A DNA stretch of 64,000 nt from assembly GCF_001619985.1 (NCBI RefSeq), contig NW_017264195.1, positions 1,736,001 through 1,800,000 of the forward strand, in the 5' to 3' direction. The stretch comes from Xylona heveae TC161 (taxonomy: Eukaryota; Ascomycota; Xylonomycetes; Xylonales; Xylonaceae). Positions 11,301 to 24,811 of this stretch are shown one piece after another (position 1 is the stretch's first letter; each line of letters begins with the position of its first letter). Both the position numbers and the translations under genes were made by a program. The notes beneath the pieces were generated by a model. That model saw only the letters and a list, made by a program, of their open reading frames with translations, was not told the origin of the DNA and made no database searches.

Positions 11301-14300
11301 ATGGTCTTCGCTCGTGCTGGAAATGGGCCAGTCCGATACTCGAATCGCCCGGTGCGCTCAAATGGGTTATCGAGTGCGGAGCTCAGAGGGGGATCAATTT
11401 GGGTGCTGGCTACACTTCTGCTCGTTCTCTGCTGCGCGCCTCTAAGGGGTTACTCCATGACGGATGCGCAAATTGCGGCGTTGAGGTACGTTGTTGTGTG
11501 AATCCGTGTTGTTAGAAATAAGACACTGTAGAGAAGAAATGGTCGACAGTAGAGAGGGCAAAAAAAGAAGAAAGGGCGATCAATTTGTTATTGCTAAGAA
11601 GTTACTATCCAGCGAGTCAAGGATCCTCGTATTTAACGGGGGCTGCGCCAGATGGCTTGATGATTAGCACAACAAACTACACACAATCAGAATTCAGTAC
11701 TAACATCCTTTTCTGTGAATAGACAAGAAACGGTAGACGTATTTTTCCACGGCTACGACAACTACATGAAATATGCCTTTCCCGAGGACGAACTTCGACC
11801 GCTCTCCTGCGGACCATTAACAAGAGATCGCGAGAATCCGGGCCATGTGGCGCTCAATGACGCTCTTGGAAACTACTCATTGACGTTGGTCGACAGTCTC
11901 TCTACGCTTGCGATTTTTGCTTCCTCAACTACAGACGAGAATGGAGAAAGTAGAGGGCTGCAAAGGTTCCAAGAGGGCGTCAAATTGTTCGTTGAGCTCT
12001 ACGGAGACGGTACGGACGGACCAGGCGGCCAAGGGACAAGGTCCCATGGCTTTGATATCGACAGCAAAGTCCAGGTTTTTGAGACGGTAATTCGTGGGCT
12101 GGGAGGCTTACTGAGCGCCCATCTCTTCGCAGTTGGAGAACTACCAATTCGAGGGTATAACCCACAATTCCAGCCCAATGGTACCGATTCTGGCAGTGGA
12201 GAGGATGGAATTGCGTGGCCGAATGGCTTCAAGTACAATGGCCAACTTCTACGACTAGCACACGACCTGGGAAAGCGCCTGCTGCCGGCTTTTCGTACCC
12301 CAACAGGAATGCCTTACCCCCGCGTGAACTTGCGGCATGGCATTCCATTCTACGCAAATTCACCCTTGAACAACGACCCGGAAAATGGACAGTGCGAAAG
12401 GAACGGCGGCCGGACTGAAACAACCCCGGTAGAAATCACAGAGACTTGCAGTGCTGGCGCGGGGTCTTTGGTGCTCGAATTTACAACCTTGAGCCGACTT
12501 ACCGAAGATGATCGCTTTGAAAAGCTCGGGAAAAAGGCCTTTTGGTCAGTCGTCAACCGGAGGAGCGCCGTTGGGCTCGTAGGTGCTGGCATTGATGCGG
12601 AGAGTGGCTTGTGGATTGGGCCATATACAGGAGTAAGAAGACATCTTTGCCTCATCCCCCCTTCCTGTTTGGATTGCATCTTCTAACTCACTTCCATGGC
12701 AAAAAGATCGGAGCAGGGATTGACAGTTTGTTCGAATACGCGTTCAAATCTCACATTCTCTTGTCTGGGACTGACACTGGAAATGCCTTCCTGACGGAGA
12801 CCCCTTCAATCGATCCCCGAAGTAATATTTCCATGCAATTATCGGGTGATGAGGATACGCATTCTGCCGACGCATTTCTCAAGGCCTGGGAAGACGCCCA
12901 TTTCGCGATCAAGCGCCACCTTTATCGAGGCCCGTCGTATCATCATCCGCACTATATCCAAGCGGACCTGAATACCGGAGCACTACGAGCATTCTGGATT
13001 GATAGCCTTAGTGCGTACTATCCAGGTCTCCTAACACTAGGTGGTGAGCTGGAAGAGGCGATTGAGACACATTTGCTGTACACGGCGCTCTGGACTCGAT
13101 TTTCCGCCCTCCCCGAGCGGTGGTCTACCATGACCGGCGACGTTGAGGGCGGACTTGGATGGTGGGGTGGTCGTCCAGAGTTTATCGAATCCACTTGGTA
13201 TCTCTACCGTGCGACGCAGGATCCTTGGTATTTGCACGTCGGTGAAATGGCATTACGAGATATCAAACGGCGATGTTGGACCAAGTGCGGATGGGCTGGG
13301 CTTGAAGATGTCCGCACTGGCGAGAAACAGGACCGGATGGAGAGCTTCTTCCTAGGAGAGACTACCAAATACCTTTTCCTCCTCTTCGATCCAACTCATC
13401 CCTTGAATAAAATTGATGCGCCCTTTGTTTTCTCAACAGAGGGGCATCCTCTGATTCTTCCCCGGCAAACCCGGAACTTAAGAGAAAAGGGCACTGTCAC
13501 CAAGCGTCGACATGATGACAGTCTTCCAGAGGAGACCAACGAGGCTGTTTGCCCCGTTCCCTCGTCCCATATACCACTCAGTATTTCTGCCACAGCTGCC
13601 AGAGGGGATCTTTTTCACGCAGCTAGCCTTGCAAGGCTCCATCTTCGACCAAACAGCTCCATCACCGAATCTCCTTTGGTAGAATTCTCAGCTAGTCAGC
13701 CAAGCATTTCATTGGCAGACTTACAATCTCCCACGAATTATACATTTTTCCCATGGACGTTACCATCGGATCTCATCCCGCACAACGGAACTTGCTCGAA
13801 GATGGCTACCAGACTCACATTTGACATTTCATTTCCTACTTTGCCTAATACGTTCCCGGGCTCGGCCACTCTTCAACGCGTACGGGAAGGTATCCTACTG
13901 CATTCCATGAGCGGTACAAAATTGAGCATGATCAAAGAAGATATGCTTACGGCGACCGACGAGGGAGAAGTCGCATCGAAGGACACGTATCGAGTGTCTG
14001 CCGTCTCCCACATCATTCTTGGAAGGGACGAGAGAGTATTCGTCCCCAGAGATCTGGTGACCAACTTCAATCCGCTGGATCCGAATTTTACTAGGATCCG
14101 CGATGCCGTGTGGCTCGATCTTGTTATCGACGCTGAACCTCCAGAGACGGAGGACCATCTCGAGTCTCCTGTGATTCTGGAGGATGATGGGGAAATCGCG
14201 TCCTTGATTGAGCCTACTCTCGTACTCGCCCAAAGTCCTGACTCCATGCAAGATACGCCATCCAGTATGCGTCTGGTTTTCAGCTCGCTCCTGCAGCATG

Positions 14301-14887
14301 TATCTTCCATGCTCAGCGAGCCAAGTACGGGTTCTACCAATCCGGAGCTTCGAGAGACTATCCCTGCCATTATGCCTTCAGGCATTGGCGCCGCGCCTCT
14401 CCCCGAAGTGGAGGATGCGCCCGGTCTAGATGCACCTGGTCTTTCCTTACCCTGGCATAAGATCTATGTAGGGGACGACACATGTCGTGGAAGACTGCCG
14501 ATGCAGGTTTCTCGAGATTATCAGATTATAGTCATCAAACGAGGTGGCTGTAGTTTCAACGAGAAGTTGAGAAATATTCCAAGCTACCCGCCTTCCGCAT
14601 CTTCCCTTCAGCTCGTGGTTATTGTGTCATTTGCTGAAAATGACAGGGAATCTGTATCTCCGGGCGAAGAGGAAAGCCTCCCCGAGGGAGTCTTTGTTCG
14701 GCCTCTGCTCGATCAGGTGCAGTACACCAAAGGTGGCATTCCGAGACGGCATCCCATTCCAATGATCATGGTTGGTGGAGGGGACAAAACGTATCAGATG
14801 CTCCAGCATGCCAAGGCGGTAGGCTTCCGGAGAAGATACAGTGTGACGAGCCAAGGATTACCCATCTCAAACCTTATAATTTTGTAG
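11301..14887 (+). CDS. MNL1: EDEM/Htm1-type GH47 alpha-1,2-mannosidase-like protein with PA domain
   Basis: Three exons, 11301-11485, 11723-12632 and 12707-14887, give 1091 residues. Htm1/EDEM proteins trim mannose from misfolded ER glycoproteins and mark them for degradation. The start is the ATG at 11301. A hydrophobic segment at about residues 32-48 (IWVLATLLLVLCCAPL) acts as signal peptide or anchor. The GH47 barrel starts with ETVDVFFHGYDNYMKYAFP, then SLTLVDSLSTLAIF, FETVIRGLGGLLSAHL, WIGPYTGIGAGIDSLFEYAF (across intron 2) and RPEFIESTWYLYRATQDPWY. A protease-associated (PA) domain lies near residues 945-1070 (KIYVGDDTCRG, IIVIKRGGCSFNEKL). The C-terminus (NLIIL) has no HDEL-like retention signal, so ER retention would need the N-terminal anchor or a partner. 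Confidence 0.93.
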
Positions 14888-17111
14888 TCTGCGTTTAAAT
14901 GCATTTGTCGGCGTTTGGTGCCAATGCGATAATGGCGGCTTTTTCCCCCACTTCAGTCCCATATTGAGACCCCCCTTCTCGTCTGCCTCTGGTTATTTGC
15001 AAAATCCGATTAGATGCAAGCGATTTTTGTTGAGATATCCTTTTTCTTCTACAAGTATATAGTTGTTGGAGATGAATAGCAGCATTCAGAGAAGGAAACG
15101 TGAAACAAATTTTTGAAAGGCATGCCGATTGGAAGAAAACACATGGTCAATCTATCACATACTGGTGAGCGCATCTCCTTGGCATCTTGGGCCTCAAAGC
15201 CGGAAAGGTGCTGCATATCCAGTCCGCTCTGTTGTTTCAATCTATTGAGGCGGTTAGCTTTGAGCTACGAAAAGTACCGAGTAAAAATTGTGGATCGTCA
15301 CTCGGGACTTCTCCATTGAGCAAAAGTATCCAGGGTTTGTAGCCGCAGACTAAGCTGAGAAGAATTGTCCGAGCCCAATATCGCCATGGGTTTGCCTTGG
15401 ACCCATTTCGCTTCTGGCTTCCCAGCGCGCTCGGGGCCTTTCCGACAGCCGATAGTGGGTCTTGCCAAACCACGGAGTAAGATGAACATTTGAAAATAGG
15501 ATGAGAACCACTGAATTGTCAATGCGTGGCATTGAAAGAAATTTTCTAGACCTCATAGTTTGGTTTACTCGACTATTGCCGTAATATTCGGCGTATGCAC
15601 CAGGTGAAAGTTCACAGAGAGCGGCCAGCCTTGAAGAGTTTGAACTAAGGGTTCCCTGGTAAACATCATACTTGCCAAGACAATCTGTCTCTTCATATGC
15701 ACCAGACAGCATATAGCTCTCCTATAATCCTTGCTGTGGCGGCTGTTAGGAGGAACACTTCGAAAGCATGTTGAGAATCATCTGCCACTCGACCCTGGGC
15801 GAAATCATCAATACGCGAATGGTTAGAGAAGCTGTTCCATAAATGACTTTGGTGCATAGGCAATGCTTGTAGTAAGCAAAGCAGCGGCGGATTTGCAAAA
15901 CGCATTCGTAAATGCACAGGTTCTGCATGAAGCCAAATCCAAGATATTAGAATATGACTCATTCCATTCATTTTGCCCAGGGCTATCTTGCGTGGTTACT
16001 CATGCAGATGATGGTGAAAGTCGCGCTCGCGGCCGGAGCGACCCGGATGGGTGTTGTAAGTCCGGCTTAAGCTTGCCGAGGAACATGTCGTGACGAGCGG
16101 ACCCGCGGCAGGGTCTGACTTGTGGTCCCTGGCTAAGATAAAGAGATTCGGCAGCTAGCTCCACAGAACCGGTGAGAATTGCTTAGTAGCTCTCTAGACA
16201 GCTGTTCATTGCTCAGAAAAGCGCACGAGAAATAGTTAGCAGTAACCTTCGTCGTTGTTGGATAATGATTTGTCTCACATCTCACAGCAAGAGGCATTAA
16301 AATGAGTTATGCCAGGCATTCATTTCAAATCCCCTGACCCTTGTCCGTTCCAGTCTGGTCTATCAGAACGATTGGTTACTCTTGTCAAACACTAAGCAAA
16401 AGGCGTTCATTGGAGCAATGGACATGCTCGGTCATCGGACAATAATGCATGTTGGACGAAGATTCAATAAGCTAGTCGAGCCCTTCGGAGTGACACATGT
16501 AGTTTCCTACGCAGTAGCAGACTCTCTCGACGCCGCCGGGTGGACACCCAGTGGTTGAGATGGCCGGATTGACCTCCACGAAACTATCACGCCAAGATGC
16601 CTGAAAATTAGCATCTATCGAATTGAATGTAATCTAAACGAGGCAACTTTACCCCTGGTTTTTAAGCCATCTGGCATGTCAAAGTTACTCAGCTATGAAA
16701 GGTTTGGGGATTCGTATCAATCAGCCCGCCACTTCCAAGATACAATATCTTGGTTGAGGGCTTTACCACGGCGGGTTGCCAGATGGCCATGGACCCTGAG
16801 TTTCGGTTGGGGATTAGCCTGCTGGTAGTTAGTGGTATCTTCCGCAGAGGACAGCCGAACGTCGTTCGTCAGAGGAGATCGGCCCGTACAACAACACGTT
16901 CTAGTGCCGGCGAGTGGGATCACAACGACATTCAGGGAACATTGATTGCAGCAAAAAGGAAGCTAGTATTGGGCATGGGAGCTTACCTTGATTGCCTAAC
17001 CTGTTGTCCAAAATTATCTTGCAGATAAGCACTATCCACGCTTGCGCAGAACCCAAGATAATAGTGACCCTGCAGGAAAGATACCAGACTTGTCACTGGG
17101 GATGTCTATTA

Positions 17112-17183
<72 letters not shown>

Positions 17184-18646
17184 GTATTAGTCCTCTGAAA
17201 CTGTAGCAACTCAGTATTCAGCATTTCATTGTCATGCACCTTTGGGGGAATATCTTTCTCTTGCAAAGTTAGGATGGATCACATCTCAGTTGACCCTGGG
17301 GACATAGCACACAGAGTAAGGGTAGGGGACGTACGAATTGACAACCTCGAGAAGCGAAACATGCATCATTTTCGTAAGCTTCAGGATGCCCGCAGCACCA
17401 TGCGATGGCCACAGTTTCAATTGGTCTAAATGAGCATACAAGTCTTTTACTATGTCCAACGAAACAGATTTAGCAAATTCCCCGCGCGAATGATCGGTAA
17501 CGAGCGGTGTAAACGCAGTTTATTCCCGAGACTTACTGCCGAATTTGCACATGAAGGTTGCCAGACCGGTAGGACATGGCCCAGCACGGCGTTCCCGATG
17601 GGTGATTTGGACGATATATCAAAAAGGTGCTAAAAGGGAGCTTTTAAGTATCGTTTAACTGCATCACATCCTTGCGATTTTTCTGCGCAACAAGAAATGA
17701 GCCGGGATGGATGTTAGCGCTAGTCGGTGCTTAGACAGCCTGGGCTGCAGAGTAAATATCACCGTCAATTCTAGAGGGTTTCTAAATGACAGGTTTCTTA
17801 TTGATACAGCCAAGTAGGGAACTAGCCAAGGCTGGAAAAATCCTCGTCATCCCAATTGAGTAGGAAAATCTTTCCGGAAGGCGCGGCTGAAGCGAAAAGG
17901 ATGAGGGTGCCTGCGTGAAGTCCTAACGCTCCATGCTTTGGTACAGCTTCTATCCTCTGACCATCACACCATTACACAGGTCCAGAAATGCTCATATTTA
18001 GGAAATTCCCAAACCGGCCTCGTCAATTAGCCGGACAATGCCGTTTCGGCGGTCCCCAGAATGGGGAGAAGGGGTTTCACGAATGATAACCAGCCCGGAA
18101 ATCATCCCGCCGAGTTCAACGAAAATTCTTTATTTGACACCCTGGTCCCTCTTTGAACCTTCTCTACATTTTGAAAAGATGTTCTAAATACAAAAATGCC
18201 CTGTCCCTCTTTCTACCCAGAGAGAAATCCACAGTGACGGGGAAAAGTTGGCCCAAAACGCAGTCGATGCTTGTCGGCTGGAAATGCTAAGCTCATTGCA
18301 TTTCCATAATGACTTTTCCTCTTAGAGGCTGCACGACTCATAATAGTATAACGAAAAACAAGTCAACCTACCATGCTCGACATCAATAGGAAGAAACAAA
18401 AGGGCAATATGATAGGGGAGGAGGGCGTTTCCAATTGCAAAGAACGAATTAAAAGGAAAGAAAAAAAAAGATTACATTTTCAAAAGGCCTTGTCACTCTG
18501 ATCGCGGTGAGGCAAATGTTGAAGATCGGACTGTGCTACCCCCCTGTAGCACGCCTCAATCATGCCTCGTGTGCTGACACCAGAACAGGACCAAAACCAG
18601 GCTGCGATTCATGAGAAGGAACATCAGCCAAAGATGCAGGCATGAA
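14888..18646. other. 3.8-kb intergenic region, no gene recognised
   Basis: Several open frames of 60-120 codons occur on both strands, but none carries a known motif, a good splice structure or neighbour-like codon use. The only clear feature is the TTA microsatellite. It lies downstream of both the EDEM gene and the Myb gene, whose 3' ends face each other. Confidence 0.45.
17115..17182 (+). repeat. (TTA)n microsatellite
   Basis: About 22 uninterrupted TTA units, with imperfect units just upstream (ATTATTG). It is not inside a gene; translated forward it would read as a run of Leu, which is an artefact. Confidence 0.95.
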
Positions 18647-20859
18647 TTAAGACAGTCCTTGCGGCCAAAACTCCCCAGACCAAACGGAAGAAAGCGAGTT
18701 GGTTTGCTGCAAAGAGAGATCAAGATGCTCAAGTGATTCCTCATTCCAAGACAGAGTCGCGTCCAAGGCCGCATCGCTGCTTAGGATGGGGTCAAACTCT
18801 GGCGGGTATGATGATTCGCTAGCTGCGTCAGAAGCATAGCCGACGGCATCGGTTGAGGCCGCGTTCGACGGCGGTTGGCTATACATGTAGCTGTTTGCTG
18901 GGTAGTCCCGACTTTGTGTTTGAGGGCCTCCCAATTGGTAAAGAGAGTCGGCGCTCGGTCCCAAATTACCGTCTTGGGATGCTGTCCTGGCATTGTTTTG
19001 GAAACGTGATTCATCAGAAAGAGTCAAGTTAAAGGGAACTGTCATAGCTGTAAGTTGACTTATTTGCGCCATTGTCTGCTGAGGAAAATGCTGATGAGCT
19101 GAGAAAGCTGGGTCCTCAGTTTGTTTTCCCGTCCTACTAGGTCCGGCAAGCGGAGTGATGTCCCAGGCGGAGGAGTCTCCCAGTGTTCCATCGTGCGAAT
19201 TAAACAAAGCGCTATCAAACGTTCCAGCTGCAGCCGGATTGAGTGCCAATGGGTCCTGACTGAAAAAGTCAGAGGACGCTTCAGGTATGTGATCCTGCGC
19301 GCTGCCAAACTGAGAGTGGTCTTGAAATAGAAGATCAAGTGCGCGCTGCAAGGAGTTTTGTGTTGTTATCTCATCTTGAGTTGGTGGAGGTGCCGCAGCT
19401 ACGTTCATCGTTGTCTGGAAAGAAAAGAGTCCTTGCCCGTGCGGGTTTAGGAGATCGAAGCTTAAACTTTGACCAAACAAGCCACCGTCAACAGCATATT
19501 GCGAGGCTGCCATGGGCGGTTGTTGCGGTTCTTCATTTTTTGATACAGGTGTTGCCGGAGGTACAAGGTTCGGCTCGGAAAGAAATGACGCTTCTGGGGC
19601 AATGCTTGAGTCCACCGAGACTGAGGACTGTGACGCTATACTATTCCTGCCTCTTCTTCTGTGGTAAATCCCCTCATTTCCCCATACGTCAGGAGTCTGC
19701 GACTCCAACAGTTCCTTCTCAAGCACCTCGATCGAGAGATTTGCATTTCCGGCACTAGATTTCTTTTTCATCTTTCGGTAAAGACGGAGGAGATGATCAT
19801 ATCTAACATGAGAGGTTCGGACAACACCGTTAGGATCCGCTTCAGATTTATCGAGACAGCGAAAGTATCGAAAGGAGTCACAACCATGTGTATCCGCGGA
19901 ACATACCTATTCTTCGCTGACAGACTTGTGCGACCAGGAAAATTTTGGTCCACAATTACGCGCCATAATTTGCCGTGTTTCTGCGTAGCTGCTATGAGCG
20001 CTCGATCCTAAATGACGAACCTGGGTTAGTCTATTCCGACAAACTTGGAACCTTGTCATGTCTCATATTAGGTCTTCAAGTGCATGTTGGAGCGTCCTCA
20101 AGACCACCGAAAAGGCTGAGAAATCCACTCCTCAAGTGCAAACGAGCATGCAACATCTTACTGATCGCATTCTCGCACCTCAAAGTTCTTCCAAGCTCTT
20201 CCCATGCAATAAAGGAAATGGGATGGTGCGTACTTCTTCGGGGGTCCATGGACTGCGATCAATATCTGGGTTCAAAGCGTCATGCCAGCGTTTCGAGCAT
20301 TCTATTCACAGCAGAAAAAAAATCAGATTTGCTGCAAATATTAAGTAATAGGACGATCGAAAAGGGCACCTCCAAAGTCAAATATTAGATAGTGCAATAT
20401 CAGGGAAGCACATACGATCACCATTCCTGGTTCCGACTACTTGTGCGACCAGAAACCATCTATCTCTATATGTCAGTTGTAAATTCCCAGGGTGATCTCA
20501 TATGGGATCAACTATTTTCGAACCTTGTTCCGTATTTTCGAACCCCGGCTAACAACCGCTCATCCTCAGCATCCTGCCATGAGCCCTTATTTACTTTGGC
20601 ACCAGTCGAATAATGCCATCGTTTCCTACAATCTTTGTTATTTCGGCCAGGAATATAAGAAGCAATGCGATGCCAATCGAGGTGTTCGCCGTTCTCGGCT
20701 AGCCCGCCAAACTTGTCAGTGCTAGATTTCTCGGCAAGCAATTGGCGACCATCAAACTGGGCTCTCACTAAATTTCTGGACCACTTTGCGAAGCATTTCA
20801 TCTTCTTGCTCATCCCACATGGACCGTTTTCGAGTTGTTCTCTGCTCGGTTTGAGCCAT
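18647..20859 (-). CDS. Three-repeat Myb (SANT) transcription factor
   Basis: Six exons (20859-20769, 20698-20524, 20459-20416, 20301-20234, 20007-19907, 19802-18647) give 544 residues. Assembly was guided by the Myb helices. Repeat 1 spans [17 protein letters not shown] to [20 protein letters not shown]. Repeat 2 spans [19 protein letters not shown] to [20 protein letters not shown]. Repeat 3 spans [18 protein letters not shown] to [21 protein letters not shown] short basic stretch YRKMKKKS follows. The remaining 370 residues are Ser/Gln/Asn/Pro-rich and low in complexity, with acidic patches ([19 protein letters not shown]) near the C-terminus that could activate transcription. Intron 4 is 226 nt, longer than the others. 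It is a nuclear DNA-binding regulator of unknown targets; nothing ties it to the distant polyketide synthase. Confidence 0.9.
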
Positions 20860-23710
20860 AGCGGGCGGTATACGCCTGAGCTCAGGCTGACGGATGCGGC
20901 AATGGCCAGCTGAAATGAAAGTGTTAAGTATGAAGAATTGGAAGATGTACTTGATGTTGGGACTTTGGAGCAACAAATAGAGCTTTCTATGTGTTCGATG
21001 TGTTCAATGTCAACGAAAAAGCATAAATCTGTTAGAGGGATCTCAAATAGCTTCCAGGCGATCATTCATATCCTGCGGCCGGGGGCTGATGGAAGATCAT
21101 AAGGTGGGGCGATGATTCCAAAAAAATTACTGCGACCGCTAAGCACCAGCCATCTTGAGGTGGTTGGACTAACCATTACGATCAAACAAGACAGTGATTT
21201 TTCTCAGCCGTGCCGCGAAACTACTCCCTCCGTACCGCTCCGGTCCATGCCTGGTATGGTACGGAGTACTCGAGATCCCGGCGAAGAGTCCCATGCTGAC
21301 TGCAGGCTCGTGAGACGTTTCTGCTTACCGCACGCAAGCCGGTGCCCTAGCGTTCCTATACTTCATCGTGTGCTTCCGTAAAAACATCTTGATATCTGGG
21401 GTGAAGAGAGCGCGACACTTGCAGAACGGAGCAATACTAGGGCAGGCGGTTCTGACGCAACGCGAGCTTGCAACCGGTTCCACGTTGCTCAGACGATCCC
21501 CACAAAGAATGCCAATCAGTAAGCTGGAGGACCCACGGGGAAAACCACCATTTGCTTTGGAGTGAGAAAGGACCTCCTACTACGGGCCCTAGTGCCATGA
21601 ACGAAGCATTCTACAGCGTAACTGCCTCGTGTTAGGGCGGTGGGGGTTGCTTGGAGGGGATGGACCCGCTGAGGGAAGGCCACGCGGTACTATACCCAGC
21701 ACAAAAGTATACAGGGATCGCCTTCCACAACAAAGGGAACGTCTTGGTTCCCTGACTTGCTCCAAAGTCTATATGCAGGGGCCTGGACAGATTAGTATAC
21801 CGATTAGGGAACCAGATAAAATGATAATCCATGCATTGTCTGGGGTGTAGGATGATTTCGGCTGCGGCCGATCCATGTCGACCGCCTGTGGATATGATCG
21901 CCATTGGACGGTTGATAAGGCGGGATACTGTCTTGGGTGGACTGGAGTCGAACCCTGTGTCGTTGTGTACAGTACAGAAAATCAAAGGGGCATAATTTAG
22001 TGCAACGGGTAAACGGGACCCAGCAGTTGGCGTGAAAACCCGGCGGGAGCTTGTGAGGGAACTAGATTCAGCCGAGGGGCCCCGTGTTCTGCCATGAAAT
22101 GAAGTGCGACCTCGCTGACCAAATGCCACAGAAGATTACCTAAGCTAAGCCAATCTCTTGAACCGTCTCTGCGCCATGCGATTGGCCCAAGGTCAAGCTT
22201 ACCAACAAGACTGGTCACAGCACACTCTACAAAAGTACCTACACCATAACAATTCATACTCGATTAGCGGCTTCTACCTGCAGTTTGTCCGAGTGAAAAA
22301 ATGATTTAGTTATTCTGCACTGCCATGCAAGCAGTTGGCTTCGTTATGTTTAGATACCTCTTTCCTTTTTGTTGAGGATGAGCTGAAGATCGACGATCCT
22401 GAATTGAACTGATCTTGTATGTCTCTCCTCATCAGCTTGTTGTTTTGGTAACTGACTGAGAACTGTGAACCCTGAAAAGTTACCAGGCAAGAGCAAGTGG
22501 AATCGAGTGACTACTCATTTGCTCAAATCCATTTATATGTAAGAGACATATATGACGAGTCATCTGACAGCAAGAAGCAAGAAGTTATCCGGGAAGGGAT
22601 CACGTGAAGCATCAAACTACATCCCAGTTCACTATTAAACACAATATAAGTAAAAGTACGCCCTTTGTTGGGAGCATGCCTGTCATTTGCATTGCATACC
22701 TATCCGGTAGATCCGGCACTCTGCTAACGAGGATGAAGATCAGCTGTGTTGTTCCGGCATATACAAAGATCAAGCTAAATTAGCTATAACATCCTGCTCA
22801 GAAAAAGCAAAAAGACAACGCCGACCATGAACCTTAGTGGATGGATGGAAAATCACTACCTCCTCGTTTGCCAGCAATTTCAACTGATGAGACAGCAAAA
22901 CTACCCACCATATCTAGCTGGTATGGGCTTTCCTCATCTGGCTTGACCTATCTCCACTACTTTCACGCGATAAGTTTAGTCTACCTAGGTATGTATGGAC
23001 CAGGCACTTTCTCAACATCACACAAACGAACTCCCATGTGAACGACCCTCTTCGCGTAAATGTATCAGATTCACGCTGCACGTGTGGTCCCTTCTTCAAA
23101 ATGCGAAAATTTCTTTGTTCTATGGCATATGACTCAGTAACCCGATGGAAGCAAACTACCCATTATGTTTACCTAAGTATGTTCGAGAACCCAAAACGCC
23201 AAGATCACTTTTCCGAGCTTATGACATCAGAGATCCTTACATTTCCTCAATTCATCAGACTGTTTATCTGGCAACCTGAGACAGTTTTGGCCCACCGCGT
23301 TCCTTTTACACCATTAGAAAAGCCGGGCGCCTGCTGCCTTGTGGGGCTGAATTTCGCTTGGTCAAGCTTTGACCGATGTATCTTGGCAAATGACAAAGAG
23401 AAAGTAGCTTCGTTTCTCGTCCTACCCCATATCTCGTTTTTGGCCACGATTGCGACAGTCAGCACTATACCGCTAAACAACCCGGAAGCTCAGAAACTTA
23501 ATGCAAGATGACGATTACCTTCTTAAACTCGATCAGTAATAAATGTCATCACACACTTTGCCGAGATGAAATTTTCCGGTGACAAATGCCTCTGCCCCGT
23601 GAGGTGGTAATTCAGTTCAGCGTGGTGGTCAGGAGAAAAGCCCATTGGCACGTGTTGAGAATCTCTCTACAAGGGCGGGGAACGCCAATATTCATTCATT
23701 ACCTTATTTA

Positions 23711-23724
23711 CCTACCTAGGTAGG
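23711..23724. repeat. 14-bp perfect palindrome CCTACCTAGGTAGG
   Basis: Exactly self-complementary sequence in the intergenic region. It belongs to the same family of CCTAGG/CCTAAGG-centred palindromes as the 20-bp one at 23936. Confidence 0.85.
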
Positions 23725-23916
23725 CTGACTGTACGGAGTATAACCAAGTATAAATTACATTCCACGTAGAACATTAGGGGTCATATTAGCTGCTGTTCGA
23801 GTTCACGTAAGGGATTCATTCTCCTGAGGGCGTTCCCTCTCTCCGCACAGCCTCCGTACCATGTCACGATTCAGGGTTCCCGATCCGGCATCGGTAGCTT
23901 CGTACTTTCCTTGGCT

Positions 23917-23940
23917 ACCTTACCTTACCTTACCTTACCT
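23917..23940 (+). repeat. CCTTA short tandem repeat
   Basis: About five tandem CCTTA units run directly into the 20-bp palindrome at 23936, so the palindrome may have grown from the repeat. Confidence 0.85.
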
Positions 23941-23955
23941 AAGGTACCTTAGGTA
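23936..23955. repeat. 20-bp perfect palindrome centred on GGTACC
   Basis: TACCTAAGGTACCTTAGGTA reads the same on both strands. A near copy of its half (CCTTAGGTACCTTAGGTA) lies at 27783-27800. Confidence 0.9.
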
Positions 23956-24811
23956 GCGACTAACTCCCGTTTGGCTTGATTTAGGGCCCGTCTCCAGTTT
24001 TACCGTTTGCGGAGCAACACTTAAAGAGATGATGGAATTTCTCACTCACGACAACTCCCTCCAACACTTGCAACACTACAAGTGGTCCAATTTATCAAGA
24101 GTAGTAAATTAAATGACGTCGTTATGGAAGGTCAGTCTGCCCGACACGTGGGAAATGATGTCGGCGTTGAATCTCGTCCGAGTGAAATTTCCAAGAACGT
24201 CGTTTTGAAACGATTGCCTAACCTAGGTTCGTAATTCTCATTGGCTCAAAATCTTCGCTGGGCCGTTCATTCCCTCTGAACTTAAGTCCGTCCCCGATGC
24301 CCGAATCTTCGTTTATTCACCAGCAAGAGGCTACGATCCTCGTCTGGAGAAGCGACCTATGACCCTCTTTGGCAAACCAACTCCGTCACCCTGCATAATG
24401 TCATGGTGAACCCTGACCCTTATCTCCGTTTAACCTCGTCACTTCTCCGGATGCTGTCGGATGGGACAAAGGGCGGTAGTAGACAAACTCCGGAAAAAAA
24501 AGATGCTCTCGTAGAAAACCCAACGAACTGCTGATCATCGTCGTCGTCATATCCCCTTTTCCAACCACTTTCAGCATTTTTAATGAGCCATCCCCTTCTT
24601 TTTTCTGCGTTTCTTGCCTGACAGACTCTCCAACAACAATATCCGCCAAACTCGAACACTAAGGTTCACGGTTCAGCAACTAGTTAAGCCACCCTGGGTT
24701 GCACTCTGCAGAAAGACCCATCTGCTACGCACTGTCGGCGCTTGGCGTCTGCGATCAAAACCCACCAACTAAACAGAGCTCCGCACATACAAAATCCTCC
24801 TGTCAGCCAAA

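Larger units (their letters stand above)
20860..24811. other. 4-kb intergenic region with CCTTA repeats and palindromes
   Basis: The Myb and MFS promoters lie at the ends. Between them are CCTTA repeats and several short self-complementary CCTAGG/CCTAAGG-type sequences (near 22983, 23711, 23936 and 24221). Open frames such as 23101-23511 (+) and 21632-22129 (-) lack recognisable domains and are not called. Confidence 0.45.

Noticed and set aside
15350-15971. Overlapping open frames of 60-120 codons on the - strand
   Set aside because: Could not be joined through sensible splice sites and match nothing I recognise.
16291-16558. Protein-like open stretch (WLLLSNTKQKAFIGAMDMLG)
   Set aside because: No start, no plausible exon partners, only about 80 codons; not enough to call a gene or fragment.
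17115-17182. Poly-Leu reading frame
   Set aside because: It is the translation of the TTA microsatellite, not a protein.
20008-20233. Extra exon inside intron 4 of the Myb gene (pieces such as [12 protein letters not shown])
   Set aside because: The exon boundaries on both sides are phase 0 and join PWTPEE directly to [12 protein letters not shown], completing the third Myb repeat; the internal reading is in the wrong phase.
21935-21975. tRNA T-arm-like GGGTTCGACTCC on the - strand
   Set aside because: The stem does not pair over five bases, and no acceptor, D or anticodon arm could be folded around it.
21632-22129. 165-codon open frame on the - strand
   Set aside because: No domain, no consistent splice sites, overlapping open frames on both strands, composition unlike the neighbouring genes.
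23101-23511. Open frame of about 137 codons on the + strand
   Set aside because: No recognisable motif or hydrophobic pattern, and no transcript-like structure; likely chance.
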